DNA of 27,389 bases, taken from NCBI GenBank assembly GCA_009840695.1, contig VXNG01000242.1:1-27389 (forward strand), given 5' to 3'. This stretch comes from Acidimicrobiaceae bacterium. Its GTDB lineage: Bacteria; Actinomycetota; Acidimicrobiia; Acidimicrobiales; Aldehydirespiratoraceae. Below are positions 16,242 through 25,030 of the stretch, piece by piece (the first letter of the stretch is position 1; each line of letters opens with the position of its first letter). Below the pieces are notes generated by a model, which did no database searches, had not been told where the DNA came from, and was given only the letters and a program-made list of their open reading frames with translations. Made by a program: the position numbers and the translations under genes.

Positions 16242-17200
16242 AGCGACTCCCGTCGCTACCAGGAGCCCAGGCCTTGTGGGTTCTGGCCGTCCTCGCAGTG
16301 CTCACCCCGCTCGGGCTCGACAGCTTCTACACCAACGTCGCCACCCAGGTTCTGATCTTTGCACTCGCGGCGATGAGCCTCGACATCCTCATGGGGTACA
16401 CCGGGTTCCCGTCGCTGGGCCACGCAGGGTTCTTCGGTGTCGGCGCGTACACCGTGGGACTCGTCACGGTCCGGTACTTCAGCAACCTGTGGATCGTGTT
16501 GCTGCTCGGCGTCCTCGCGGGATGCGTCGTCTCGGCGCTGGTGGGAATCCTGGCACTGCGGACGCGGGGGGGTGCCTTCCTCATGACGACGTTGGCCCTC
16601 GGCCAGGTGCTCTGGGCGATCGCGTTCGGCTGGAACTCGGTGACCGGCGGAGACGACGGCCTGCCGGGGATCAGCCGGCCTCCGTGGGGGCTTCCTTGGT
16701 CGCTTGGGGAGACGGACACGTTCTACTACCTCGTCCTGTCCATCTTCGCGGTTGCTTCCTTTCTGATGTGGCGCATAGTGAAGTCGCCGTTCGGCTTGGC
16801 CTTGATGGGCATCAGGGACAGCGAGGAACGCATGAAGGCGCTAGGCCACGACGTGGGGCGCCAGAAGCTGTTGGCGTTCGTCATCGCCGGAACCTTCGCT
16901 GCATTGGCCGGCGGGCTGTTCGCCTACAAGCAGACCTTCATCAACCCCGACTCGGCGATCGGACTGGTCCTCTCTGCCGAGCTCTTCTTGATGGTGATCA
17001 TCGGGAGTCCCGGCACTCTGGTCGGCCCCGCGTTCGGCGCCGCAGGTTTGGTGGTCCTGGAGAGCACACTCAGCGAGTACACGGAGCGCTGGGAGTTCGT
17101 ACTCGGCCTGATCTTCGTGATCATTGCCCTGTCGGCTCCGGATGGTCTGCATCGCGCTCTCGGAGGCACGTTCTCGAAAGTGCGGGCGAGACGGGCATGA
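16238..17200 (+). CDS. livM: Branched-chain amino acid-type ABC permease LivM
   Basis: A 320-residue LivM-family permease. Recognisable segments are VATQVLIFALAAMSLDILMGYTGFPSLGHAGFFGVGAYTVG, the TRGGAFLMTTLALGQVLWAIAFGWNSVTGGDDGLPGI region, and the EERMKALGHDVGRQKLLAFVIAGTFAALAGGLFAY loop conserved in LivM. About eight to nine membrane helices. The start is ATG 16238, overlapping the livH stop; a longer in-frame extension upstream lies inside livH. It overlaps livG by ATGA (17197-17200), so livH-M-G are translationally coupled. Confidence 0.94.
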   Translation: MKRLPSLPGAQALWVLAVLAVLTPLGLDSFYTNVATQVLIFALAAMSLDILMGYTGFPSLGHAGFFGVGAYTVGLVTVRYFSNLWIVLLLGVLAGCVVSALVGILALRTRGGAFLMTTLALGQVLWAIAFGWNSVTGGDDGLPGISRPPWGLPWSLGETDTFYYLVLSIFAVASFLMWRIVKSPFGLALMGIRDSEERMKALGHDVGRQKLLAFVIAGTFAALAGGLFAYKQTFINPDSAIGLVLSAELFLMVIIGSPGTLVGPAFGAAGLVVLESTLSEYTERWEFVLGLIFVIIALSAPDGLHRALGGTFSKVRARRA

Positions 17201-17955
17201 GCGAGCTCGTCCTCGACGGCGTGTCGAAGAGCTTCGGCGCCCTGGTCGTCTTCAGCGGAATCGATCTATGCGTCGAACCGGGCGAACGCCGGGCGATCAT
17301 CGGGCCCAACGGCGCGGGGAAAACCACCCTGTTCGGGTTGATCAGCGGCTTCATCACGCCGACCACGGGGCGAATCGTGCTCTTCGGCGACGACGTCACC
17401 AACGAAGCCCCGCAGCGCCGAGCCCGTCGAGGTCTGGGCCGCACCTTCCAGATAACCGAGCTGTTCAGCGAGCTGTCGACGATTGACAACCTCGTCCTCG
17501 GCCTGCAGACGAGACACCGGCTGGGCCTGTCGATGCGAAGGCCGATGAGGGCGCACGCCGAGCTGTACGACCGAGCCCACGAGATGCTCGCGACGTGGAG
17601 TCTCGACGACCGGGCTGACACGCCTGTCCACCAGCTCGGGTACGGCGAGCAGCGCCAGGTGGAGCTGCTTCTGGCGCTCACCACGGATCCCCGGCTCCTG
17701 CTGCTCGACGAGCCCACCGCCGGGCTGTCACCGGCGGAGACCCAGGCAGTCACCGACCTCGTCCGCGACCTGCCGAGCGACATCAGCGTGGTGCTGATCG
17801 AGCACGACATGGACGTGGCGTTCGATCTCGCCTGCCGGGTGACCGTCCTGCATGCCGGCGCCATCCTTGCCGAGGGGAGTCCCGATGAAGTGAGGCAGAA
17901 CGACGAAGTGCTCCAGGTTTATCTCGGCACCGACTCTCATCTCGAGGAGGGCTGA
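17197..17955 (+). CDS. livG: ABC transporter ATP-binding protein LivG
   Basis: A 252-residue ATPase of the LivG family. Walker A GPNGAGKTT is at 36-44, the QITELFSELSTIDNLVLGLQ region follows the Q-loop, the signature is LGYGEQRQVEL (LivG proteins usually have LSxGEQRQLE), Walker B LLLLDEPTAGLSP follows, and the H-loop is IEHDMDVAF. It energises import on the cytoplasmic side. ATG 17197 overlaps the livM stop; the frame extends far upstream through livM but that part is not a protein. Six bases separate it from livF. Confidence 0.94.
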   Translation: MSELVLDGVSKSFGALVVFSGIDLCVEPGERRAIIGPNGAGKTTLFGLISGFITPTTGRIVLFGDDVTNEAPQRRARRGLGRTFQITELFSELSTIDNLVLGLQTRHRLGLSMRRPMRAHAELYDRAHEMLATWSLDDRADTPVHQLGYGEQRQVELLLALTTDPRLLLLDEPTAGLSPAETQAVTDLVRDLPSDISVVLIEHDMDVAFDLACRVTVLHAGAILAEGSPDEVRQNDEVLQVYLGTDSHLEEG

Positions 17956-17961
17956 TCGGAG

Positions 17962-18657
17962 ATGCTTGAGGTACGTGACATTCACACGAACTACGGCGAC
18001 AGCCAAGTGCTCCAAGGTGTATCGCTGGAGGTCGGCGAGGGCTCGATCGTCGCTGTGCTCGGGCGCAATGGTGTCGGCAAGACGACGCTCATCAGGTCGA
18101 TCATCGGGTTCTCTCCGCCGAGAGCCGGGTCGATCTGGCTCAGGGGTCACAAGATCAGCGACGAGCCGCCACACGTGATCTCCCGGCTCGGCGTCGGACT
18201 GGTCCCCCAGGGGCGGCGGATCTTCTCGTCACTCACCGTGCTCGAGAACCTTGCAGTGGCCCGGCAGAGCAGGGCCGGGGGTACTTGGGATCAAGATCGT
18301 GTCCTCGACCGCTTTCCCAGGATGCGACAGCGGCTGAGCCATCGGGGGAGCCAGCTCAGCGGGGGTGAACAGCAGATGCTTGCCGGGGCGCGCGCCCTCG
18401 TCGGGAATCCATCGCTCCTGTTGATGGACGAGCCTTCCGAGGGCCTCGCCCCACTGCTCGTCAGGGAGCTCGCAGACGTCATCGTCGAGCTCAAGGACAG
18501 CGGTCTGGCCATCCTTCTCGTCGAGCAGAACCTCCCGCTCGCACTACGGCTCGCCGACTACATCAACGTGATGAGCAAGGGGCAGATTGTCCACAGAGGC
18601 CCACCCGACGAGTTGGTGGGGAACACCGAGATCACCCACCGGTACCTCGGTGTATGA
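17962..18657 (+). CDS. livF: ABC transporter ATP-binding protein LivF
   Basis: A 231-residue ATPase of the LivF family, the usual partner of LivG. Walker A GRNGVGKTT (34-42), the family-typical RLGVGLVPQGRRIFSSLTVLENL Q-loop region, signature LSGGEQQML, Walker B LLLMDEPSEGLAP and H-loop VEQNLPLAL are all intact. It completes the importer (binding protein, two permeases, two ATPases). Its stop is only 13 bases before the FadH-type enzyme, linking transport and catabolism on one transcript. Confidence 0.94.
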   Translation: MLEVRDIHTNYGDSQVLQGVSLEVGEGSIVAVLGRNGVGKTTLIRSIIGFSPPRAGSIWLRGHKISDEPPHVISRLGVGLVPQGRRIFSSLTVLENLAVARQSRAGGTWDQDRVLDRFPRMRQRLSHRGSQLSGGEQQMLAGARALVGNPSLLLMDEPSEGLAPLLVRELADVIVELKDSGLAILLVEQNLPLALRLADYINVMSKGQIVHRGPPDELVGNTEITHRYLGV

Positions 18658-18670
18658 AGCCAGGACGACC

Positions 18671-20638
18671 ATGAGCGAATACCCCAGCCTCTTGTCTCCG
18701 ATAACGATCGGCAACGTCGAGATCCGGAACCGCATTCTCACCAGCGCGCACCAGACGAATCTCGGCGAAGCCCATCGCCCGACAGACCGAATGATTGCCT
18801 ACCATGCCGAGAGAGCCAAGGGCGGCATCGGTCTCATCGTGCTGGAAGGCGTACGGTGCCACCCCACGACACGGCCGGCGAGATTCAACCTGATCGGCTG
18901 GGACCGTGACGCGCTCCCGGACTACCGGGCGCTCGTCGACGAGATCCACAGCCACGGGGCGAAGACGTTCGCGCAGCTGCTCCACCTCGGTCGGGTGGCC
19001 AACCCGATGGAGACCAGGCTGGCGCTGTGGTCGGCGTCGCAGGTCTCGGCGCCGGGCGTGTTCGGGGGTCACACGTCGGTCCAGACCCATGCCATGACCC
19101 TTGCGGAGATAGGCGAGCTGTGTGAATGGTACGCGCGCTGTGCCAGGAACATGATCGACGCCGGGTTCGACGGCGTCGAGATACACGCCGGTCACGGCTA
19201 TCTGCTCCAGCAGTTCCTGTCGCCGCTCACGAACTTCAGAGAGGACGACTACGGCGGCGACCTTCGCAACCGGGCCCGCATCGCACATGAGGTCGTCGAC
19301 GCCGTGCGCACCGAGATTGGCCCCGACCCCGCCTTGGGTGTGCGGATCAGTGCCGACGAGCTGACACCGGGGGGCCTGACGACCGCCGACACAACCAAGG
19401 TCGCCCGGTGGCTCGAGGACACCGGTCAAATCGACTACATCAGCGTCTCCCACAGCACCACCGTGCCGTTCGCCCACGCTCGCCAGATCGCCGACATGAG
19501 CTTTCCACAGGCTCCGTTCGCCCACTTGGCCGCGGAGATCAAGCAGGCATTGACCCGCCTTCCGGTGTTCGCGGTCTGTCGGATCATCGAACCCGAGGTC
19601 GCCGAGGACGTCATTGCCTCGGGTAAGGCGGATCTCGTATGCATGGTCCGGGCCCACCTCGCCGAACCTCACATCGCCAAGATGCTGTCCGAGGGCCGCG
19701 CCCGCGACATCCGGACGTGCATCGGGTGCAATCAAGGCTGCATCGGCCGGGTCAACGCGTCACAGACGATCGGCTGCCTGACCAACCCCGAAGCGGGCAG
19801 AGAGAGCGAGCTGGGATCGATCGGCCCGGCACGGCACAAGAGGTCCGTTGTGGTCGTCGGTGGCGGTCCAGCCGGCATGGAAGCCGCCCGGGTGGCCGCA
19901 CTACGAGGCCACACGGTGACCCTGTTCGAGCAGTCCGAGTCCCTCGGTGGCCAGCTCAACACGCTGGCACGGGCACCGAACCGTCAGGACTTCGCCAAGT
20001 TCGTAGGTTGGCTGACCCGGCAGTTGAGCGCCCTGAGTGTGCGAGTCAACCTCGGCGTCGAAGCCGACGTTGGCCGCATTCAGGCCGAGGAGCCTGACGC
20101 GGTGATCCTCGCCACCGGATCGGTACCGGCGCTGCCCTCGCTGCCGGGCCTCGATGACTCGCCCATAACAGTCTTGAGCGCCGACGACGTACTTCACGGG
20201 CGAGCCGACGGCGCCGGTGTCGTGGTTCTTCTCGACGAGGACGGACACCACAAGGCTGCGAGCACAGCTGAGTACCTCGCGGCCGGTGGCACGGAGGTTC
20301 ACCTCGTCACCCAAGCTGACGTCGTGGCGTGGGAGATCACATCGGTGAGCAGAACGCCGGCAATCGAGCGGCTGGACGCCCTCGGCGTGCACCGGCACCC
20401 GTCGCACTGGTTCGTGTCCGTTACGGGATCGACGGTACACCTAGGCAGTGGGCTCGAGGTCCCGAACGTCGATGTGATAGTCGCGGTTGTACCCAACTCG
20501 CCGCGCCGCGCTCTTGCCGACGAGCTGACCGCGTCCGGTGAGTCCGCCGACGTCTTGATGGTGGGGGACTGCCTCGCACCTCGCCGCGCCATCGAGGCTG
20601 TACGGGAAGGCCATGTCGCGGGCCGGGCCGTCCGATGA
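18671..20638 (+). CDS. FadH/TMADH-type FMN-FAD-[4Fe-4S] oxidoreductase
   Basis: A 655-residue FadH-like protein: FMN-binding old-yellow-enzyme barrel (about 1-340) with EIHAGHGYLLQQFLSP (His172, His175, Tyr177) and DDYGGDLRNR; a complete [4Fe-4S] motif CIGCNQGCIGR...GC with Cys350, Cys353, Cys357 and Cys369; then FAD/NAD(P)H domains starting at GGGPAG (397-402). Such enzymes reduce conjugated C=C bonds or dehydrogenate amines. ATG 18671 is chosen over an in-frame start at 18587 that would overlap livF; it has AGGACG upstream. It belongs to the importer operon, so its substrate is probably the imported compound or its CoA/acid derivative (inference). It is a paralogue of the minus-strand enzyme at 1363-3369. 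Confidence 0.92.
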   Translation: MSEYPSLLSPITIGNVEIRNRILTSAHQTNLGEAHRPTDRMIAYHAERAKGGIGLIVLEGVRCHPTTRPARFNLIGWDRDALPDYRALVDEIHSHGAKTFAQLLHLGRVANPMETRLALWSASQVSAPGVFGGHTSVQTHAMTLAEIGELCEWYARCARNMIDAGFDGVEIHAGHGYLLQQFLSPLTNFREDDYGGDLRNRARIAHEVVDAVRTEIGPDPALGVRISADELTPGGLTTADTTKVARWLEDTGQIDYISVSHSTTVPFAHARQIADMSFPQAPFAHLAAEIKQALTRLPVFAVCRIIEPEVAEDVIASGKADLVCMVRAHLAEPHIAKMLSEGRARDIRTCIGCNQGCIGRVNASQTIGCLTNPEAGRESELGSIGPARHKRSVVVVGGGPAGMEAARVAALRGHTVTLFEQSESLGGQLNTLARAPNRQDFAKFVGWLTRQLSALSVRVNLGVEADVGRIQAEEPDAVILATGSVPALPSLPGLDDSPITVLSADDVLHGRADGAGVVVLLDEDGHHKAASTAEYLAAGGTEVHLVTQADVVAWEITSVSRTPAIERLDALGVHRHPSHWFVSVTGSTVHLGSGLEVPNVDVIVAVVPNSPRRALADELTASGESADVLMVGDCLAPRRAIEAVREGHVAGRAVR

Positions 20639-20667
20639 GCATCCTCCGCCCGGTCGATGCATTCCGC

Positions 20668-20696
20668 ATCCTCGAAGGGGCCCTCCGTTCGAGGAT
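20668..20696 (+). promoter_or_regulatory. 9-bp perfect hairpin between two operon genes
   Basis: ATCCTCGAA (20668-20676) is perfectly complementary to TTCGAGGAT (20688-20696) with an 11-base loop, in the 88-base gap between the FadH-type and FAD-enzyme genes; TTTCC follows. It may attenuate or partly terminate transcription, or protect a processed mRNA end. It lies 18 bases before the GGGAGGT ribosome binding site of the next gene. Confidence 0.4.
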
Positions 20697-20726
20697 TTCC
20701 ATCACAGTTGCCCGGGAGGTCGCGAC

Positions 20727-22268
20727 GTGATCGACACCGATGTCCTGATCGTCGGCTACGGCACTGCCGGCGCCTCAGCCGCCATTGCCGCCATGGACGC
20801 GGGAGCACGAGTCGTCGTGCTCGAGAAGATGCCCGAAGACATAGTCGATGACGACGGAGAGATCGTCGAGATCCGTCACACGCCCAACAGCCGGTTTGCG
20901 TCGGGAATCGTCTTGACGCCCACCGATCCGGAAGCCGCATTCACGTACCAGAGGGCTCTGACCGAGACATACGGCGTCAACGATGTGCCCGATGAAATGC
21001 TTCGGGTCTGGGCCTCGAAGATCTCAGAGAACGAAGAGTGGCTGGTGTCATTGGAGGGCGATGTCGAGTACTTCGCCGCGCCGGAAGACGGCCCTCTCGG
21101 CCTTGGGGGTGGACAGTACCCGGAGCTGGCAGGTGCGGACTCGACGCGCCGCATCCAGAACAAGGGCGGCGGCTACGGCCTGTTTCAGCATCTCGACGCC
21201 AACGTCCGGTCACGCGGCGCCGAGATCCTTTACAAGTCGCCGGCGGTCCGCCTCCTGCAAGACGGATCCTCCCGGGCGATCACCGGAGCCGTAGCCGAGA
21301 GCGACGGCGCCGAGATCGAGATTCTCGCCCGCCGTGGCGTCGTCTTGACCACAGGAGGGTTCGAGTTCAGCGACTCGATGAAGGCGACATACCTACGTAT
21401 CTGGCCCAGCCGGTTCTATGGCAACCCGGCAAACACCGGCGACGGGGTTCGGATGGCTCAGGCGGTCGGCGCCGACCTGTGGCACATGAACAACATCTCC
21501 GGGATGGCCGTCGCGTCGTGGACGGGCGAGCGGCACTCGTTCTGGATCACTCCGTGGCTGCGCTCGGCGTTTCTCGCCGAGGAGTTCCGGGACGGCACGC
21601 CGCTTCCCAGCTACCCGCCGAGCTATGGCGTCGTGATCGTGGACCGTCATGGGCGGCGCTTCGCCCAGGAGATATACAAGCCGTACTCGTTCTATTGGGA
21701 CCTGAGCTACTTCGACACCGACCGAGGCGAGTTTCCCCGCATCCCTGCCCACATGATCTTCGACGAGCGGACTCGTCTTGAGGGCCCGATCGCCAATCCG
21801 TCCGGCCCATTCGGCCCGATCAAGCTGTACGAATGGAGCGCAGACAACCGAGTAGAGATCGACAAGGGTTGGATCCGAACGGCTGACACGATCGGAGGGC
21901 TCGCTCGGCTCATCGGCGTGGAGCCGGCGGCGCTGGAGCAGACGATCAGCGATTGGAACCGCTATTGCGCGGAAGGCCACGATAAGGAGCAGGGGCGAGA
22001 TCCGGCCACCCTCACACCCATCGACTCGCCGCCCTTCTACGAGATCATCCAATGGCCCGGGAGCGGCAACACCCTCGGCGGTCCAAGACGCGACCAGCGG
22101 GCACGCGTTCTCGGAACCGACGGCCAACCGATCCCACGACTCTACAGCGCAGGCGAGCTCGGCTCGATCTACGGGTTCTTGTACCAGGGGGGCGGCAATC
22201 TCGCCGAATGCATCGCCTTCGGCAGGATCGCAGGCACCAACGCTGCCGCGGAGGAGCCCCACGCGTGA
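20727..22268 (+). CDS. FAD-dependent oxidoreductase (fumarate reductase/ketosteroid dehydrogenase-like)
   Basis: A 513-residue FAD_binding_2-family flavoprotein. The N terminus TDVLIVGYGTAGASAAIAAMDAGARVVVLEK is the dinucleotide-binding fold with a GxGxxG motif, and the C-terminal YSAGELGSIYGFLYQGGGNLAECIAFGRIAG segment is the second FAD-contacting region. Relatives include soluble fumarate reductases, urocanate reductase and 3-ketosteroid dehydrogenases, which add or remove hydrogen across an activated C-C bond. There is no haem motif, FMN-attachment domain or Tat signal, so it is probably cytoplasmic. GTG 20727 follows GGGAGGT by 6 bases; the longer frame from 20613 is not needed. Its stop overlaps the next start (GTGA, 22265-22268). 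Confidence 0.88.
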   Translation: MIDTDVLIVGYGTAGASAAIAAMDAGARVVVLEKMPEDIVDDDGEIVEIRHTPNSRFASGIVLTPTDPEAAFTYQRALTETYGVNDVPDEMLRVWASKISENEEWLVSLEGDVEYFAAPEDGPLGLGGGQYPELAGADSTRRIQNKGGGYGLFQHLDANVRSRGAEILYKSPAVRLLQDGSSRAITGAVAESDGAEIEILARRGVVLTTGGFEFSDSMKATYLRIWPSRFYGNPANTGDGVRMAQAVGADLWHMNNISGMAVASWTGERHSFWITPWLRSAFLAEEFRDGTPLPSYPPSYGVVIVDRHGRRFAQEIYKPYSFYWDLSYFDTDRGEFPRIPAHMIFDERTRLEGPIANPSGPFGPIKLYEWSADNRVEIDKGWIRTADTIGGLARLIGVEPAALEQTISDWNRYCAEGHDKEQGRDPATLTPIDSPPFYEIIQWPGSGNTLGGPRRDQRARVLGTDGQPIPRLYSAGELGSIYGFLYQGGGNLAECIAFGRIAGTNAAAEEPHA

Positions 22269-23185
22269 CCCTCGACAGTCAATCTCAAGCCATCCTCGAC
22301 TACATGGCGAAGATGGAGACAACGCCGCTGCACGAGCTGTCGCCGGGGGAAGCGCGCGCCAACGAGATGCTCGTGCTCGAGCCCGGCCCCGAGATGTTCA
22401 CCGTTGATGATATGACGATCCCGGGACCAGCCGGCGATCTGCCTATTCGCCTGTACCAGCCAGTCGAAGAGGATGCTGGCCCCGCGCTCGTCTGGTTCCA
22501 CGGTGGAGGATGGGTGCTCGGCAACATCGACATGGACGATGGGACCTGTCGCCGGATCGCGCAACGAGCCGGATGCAGGGTCGTGTCGGTCGAGTACCGA
22601 CTCGCCCCCGAGGCGAAGTTCCCAGCTGCTCCCGAGGACTGCTACTCCGCGGTGGAGTGGCTCTCCGAGCACGGAGATTCGGTCGGCGTGGAGGGTCACA
22701 GGCTTGCCGTCGGAGGCGACAGCGTCGGCGGCACGCTCGCCGCGGCGGTATGCCTGATGGCGCGGGACCGAGGTGGGCCCGCCATCCGTCATCAACTGCT
22801 GGTCTGCCCGGTCATGGATCGAGACTTCAGTACGGCTTCGTACCTCGAGTGCGGCAACAGCTACCGGCCAACCACTCATCTCATGAAGTGGTTCTGGAAT
22901 CACTACCTCGACGATCCTGCAGACGCCTCGGATCCGCGGGCTGCTCCCCTCCAAGCCCGCCACTTCTCCCGTCTGCCACCGGCGACGATCATCGTCGCTG
23001 AGAACGACGTTCTCCGCGACGAAGGTGAAGAGTACGGGGCGCGACTCAAAGAAGCCGGCGTTGATGCCACAGTGAGTCGATACGACGGAACGATCCACTT
23101 CTTGGTTCTCCTCGCTGATCGAATCGACAAGGGACAGCTCGCGCTGGACCAACTCGCAGCTGCGCTTCGGGCTGCACTCGCCTGA
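22265..23185 (+). CDS. Alpha/beta hydrolase, hormone-sensitive lipase family
   Basis: A 306-residue alpha/beta-hydrolase_3 (HSL) protein. The oxyanion HGGG motif is at 79-82, the nucleophile elbow is GDSVGG with Ser153 (usually GDSAGG), Asp248 in ENDVLRDEGE and His278 in DGTIHF complete the triad. VEYRLAPEAKFPAAPEDC (109-126) is the family's conserved block. These cytoplasmic enzymes hydrolyse carboxyl esters, and some relatives act on amides, formamides or lactones. GTG start coupled to the FAD-enzyme stop. In this cluster it could take the place of an N-formylmaleamate deformylase-type step; that is speculation based on the NicX-like gene downstream. Confidence 0.92.
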   Translation: MTLDSQSQAILDYMAKMETTPLHELSPGEARANEMLVLEPGPEMFTVDDMTIPGPAGDLPIRLYQPVEEDAGPALVWFHGGGWVLGNIDMDDGTCRRIAQRAGCRVVSVEYRLAPEAKFPAAPEDCYSAVEWLSEHGDSVGVEGHRLAVGGDSVGGTLAAAVCLMARDRGGPAIRHQLLVCPVMDRDFSTASYLECGNSYRPTTHLMKWFWNHYLDDPADASDPRAAPLQARHFSRLPPATIIVAENDVLRDEGEEYGARLKEAGVDATVSRYDGTIHFLVLLADRIDKGQLALDQLAAALRAALA

Positions 23186-23205
23186 GATCGGTCTCCGCGG
23201 CGCTC

Positions 23206-23234
23206 TTCGACTCCGTCCTCCCATCGCTAATAGT
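23206..23234 (+). promoter_or_regulatory. Possible promoter for a leaderless nitroreductase mRNA
   Basis: TAATAGT (23228-23234) resembles a -10 box and ends 9 bases before the ATG at 23244; a poor -35 candidate TTCGAC (23206-23211) is 16 bases upstream of it. No Shine-Dalgarno sequence precedes the ATG, which is consistent with leaderless initiation, common in actinobacteria. This would start a second transcript within the array. Confidence 0.35.
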
Positions 23235-23243
23235 GTCTGGCCG

Positions 23244-23948
23244 ATGGAACTGCGAGATGTTCTCGAAACCACGGCGGCTTGTCGCGATTTTGCCGGAGAC
23301 CCGGTGCCGGACGAACTCCTCGAGCGCATCCTGGACACCGCCCGTTTCGCACCCAGTGGAGGGAATCGCCAAGGCTGGCGTGTGATCGTAATCAAGGATC
23401 CGGTCCTTCGACGCCAGCTCCGTGATCTCGCCATGCTTGGCTGGCGGGAGTACGTCGCCTATCTCGATCACGGCCTCGTCCCGTTCAGTCCGGACGACGC
23501 CGGGGTGTGGCAGAAGCCTCCGTTCGATCTTGCCGCCGCCCGCGCTACAGAGCGCCCGGATCCCTTCGTCGATGCCCTGGCCGAACTGCCGGTCATGCTC
23601 GTCGTCGTCGACATGCGGGCGCTCGCCGTGACCGACGCCGAACTTCCCCGCCACAGCATCGTCGGCGGTGGATCGATTTACCCATTCGTTCACAACATCC
23701 TTCTCGCCGCCCGAGACGTCGGCCTGGGAGGTGTGATGACGACGTACCTGTGTCGCCAGGAAACGGCCGCCCGCCGCCTCCTGGCCCTGCCACAGGCCTT
23801 CGCGATCGCTTCCCTAGTCGCCCTCGGTGTGCCGGCTCACCCCGTCCGCCGGCTGCGCCGCCGTCCATCAGCCCAGTTCACGACGGTCGACCGGTTCGAC
23901 GGACCACCGCTTACCGACCCATCCACTCCGACGGCTAGAGCGCCATAG
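23244..23948 (+). CDS. Nitroreductase family protein
   Basis: A 234-residue FMN-dependent nitroreductase-family protein. The N terminus has the typical AACRDFAGDPVPDELLERILDTARFAPSGGNRQGWRVIVI pattern, where the Arg and SGGNRQ residues bind FMN phosphate; SIYPFVHNILLAARDVGLGGVMTT is the second conserved region, and ALGVPAHP the C-terminal motif. The family reduces nitro groups, quinones, enones or, in BluB/iodotyrosine deiodinase relatives, does special flavin chemistry. It follows the hydrolase after 58 bases with its own possible promoter. The C terminus (TDPSTPTARAP) is low-complexity and probably disordered. Its role in the pathway is not evident. Confidence 0.9.
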   Translation: MELRDVLETTAACRDFAGDPVPDELLERILDTARFAPSGGNRQGWRVIVIKDPVLRRQLRDLAMLGWREYVAYLDHGLVPFSPDDAGVWQKPPFDLAAARATERPDPFVDALAELPVMLVVVDMRALAVTDAELPRHSIVGGGSIYPFVHNILLAARDVGLGGVMTTYLCRQETAARRLLALPQAFAIASLVALGVPAHPVRRLRRRPSAQFTTVDRFDGPPLTDPSTPTARAP

Positions 23949-23961
23949 CGATGACTGATCG

Positions 23962-24987
23962 ATGAGAGTCACCGGCAGCCCGGCCCGCCTCGACTTCATC
24001 TCTCTGGGAGGAACGATCGCGGCCATGCCGTCGACATCGGGCGGGCTGGCACCGTCACTGGACGGCCGCGCGATCCTCCAGGCGATCCCTGGACTTCAGG
24101 CATTCCCCGGTCTACGGGTGGTCGATGGAATTCGACCTCGACCTGGGCCGCACTTGGATCTGACCGATGTCGTGGAACTTGCACACAGGGCGCGGGCGCT
24201 GATAGCAGCCGGCAGCAAAGGCATCATCGTGAGCCAGGGAACAGACACCCTTGAGGAGGTGGCGTTTGGAGTCAGCCTTCTCGCTCCAAGGGGAGTTCCG
24301 ATCGTCTTCACCGGCGCGATGCGAGACAGTACTCAGGCCGGAGCAGACGGACCTGCCAATGTGCTCGGAGCCGTGAGGGTCGCAGCCAGCGGCCTCACCA
24401 GCTCGATGGGCGTTGTGGTCGTGATCAACGACGAGATCCACGATGCGGTCGACGTCCAGAAGACGCACACGACGAATCCGGCGGCGTTCAGATCGCCCAA
24501 TCTTGGGCCGGTCGGGTGGACAGCCGAGGACCGGGTGGAGATCACGTCGTTGCCGGCAAACCACCCGACCGCCGATGTGGGCGTCGATGTCGTCCCCGGC
24601 GACGTGGCGCTGCTCACGATGGCTCTCGGCAGCGACGGACGGCTGATTCGTTGCGTCCCGCAGCTCGGGTTCGAAGGACTGGTCGTCGACGGCTTCGGCG
24701 GCGGGCACGTCACGCCCGAAGCGGCGCAGGCACTCATCGAAGTCGCCCGCGACATTCCCGTGCTAGTCGCCGCGCGGGTACGAAGCGGTCAGATGCTCCA
24801 CTCCACTTACGGATTCGTGGGCTCTGAGCGCCATTTGCTGGCCGAAGGAATCATCTTCGCGGGAATGATCGGGGCTTTGAAGGCGCGGATCCTGTTGGCC
24901 GTGCTGGTCGGGAACGGCGCTTCACGGAACGAGATCGAGCGGGCATTCTCATATAGCGACCCGCGCGACGAGCGGAGTGAAGCGTGA
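23962..24987 (+). CDS. Asparaginase-family amidohydrolase
   Basis: A 341-residue asparaginase/glutaminase family protein. The first catalytic motif is FISLGGTIAAM with nucleophile Thr18; the second is SQGTDTLEE with Thr94 and Asp95; Lys167 in DVQKTHTTN completes the triad. The flexible-loop Tyr of E. coli enzyme II is not obvious (segment STSGGLAPS), so the specificity may differ from asparagine. No signal peptide, hence cytoplasmic. In this catabolic context it may hydrolyse an amide intermediate (a maleamate- or succinamate-like compound) instead of asparagine; inference. It starts 13 bases after the nitroreductase without a clear ribosome binding site and is followed by the DUF1116 gene after 43 bases. 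Confidence 0.9.
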   Translation: MRVTGSPARLDFISLGGTIAAMPSTSGGLAPSLDGRAILQAIPGLQAFPGLRVVDGIRPRPGPHLDLTDVVELAHRARALIAAGSKGIIVSQGTDTLEEVAFGVSLLAPRGVPIVFTGAMRDSTQAGADGPANVLGAVRVAASGLTSSMGVVVVINDEIHDAVDVQKTHTTNPAAFRSPNLGPVGWTAEDRVEITSLPANHPTADVGVDVVPGDVALLTMALGSDGRLIRCVPQLGFEGLVVDGFGGGHVTPEAAQALIEVARDIPVLVAARVRSGQMLHSTYGFVGSERHLLAEGIIFAGMIGALKARILLAVLVGNGASRNEIERAFSYSDPRDERSEA

Positions 24988-25030
24988 CTCGAAGGAAGCC
25001 GCACCTCGCCACGGGGGTTGAGCGGAAGTG

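Noticed and set aside
16276..17196. N-terminal 307-codon extension of the livG frame
   Set aside because: This part runs inside livM in another frame, is Arg/Pro/His-rich, and the true ATPase start with its overlap is clear at 17197.
22169..23434. 421-codon minus-strand open frame
   Set aside because: It spans antisense to two well-supported genes (HSL hydrolase and nitroreductase) and shows no family features.
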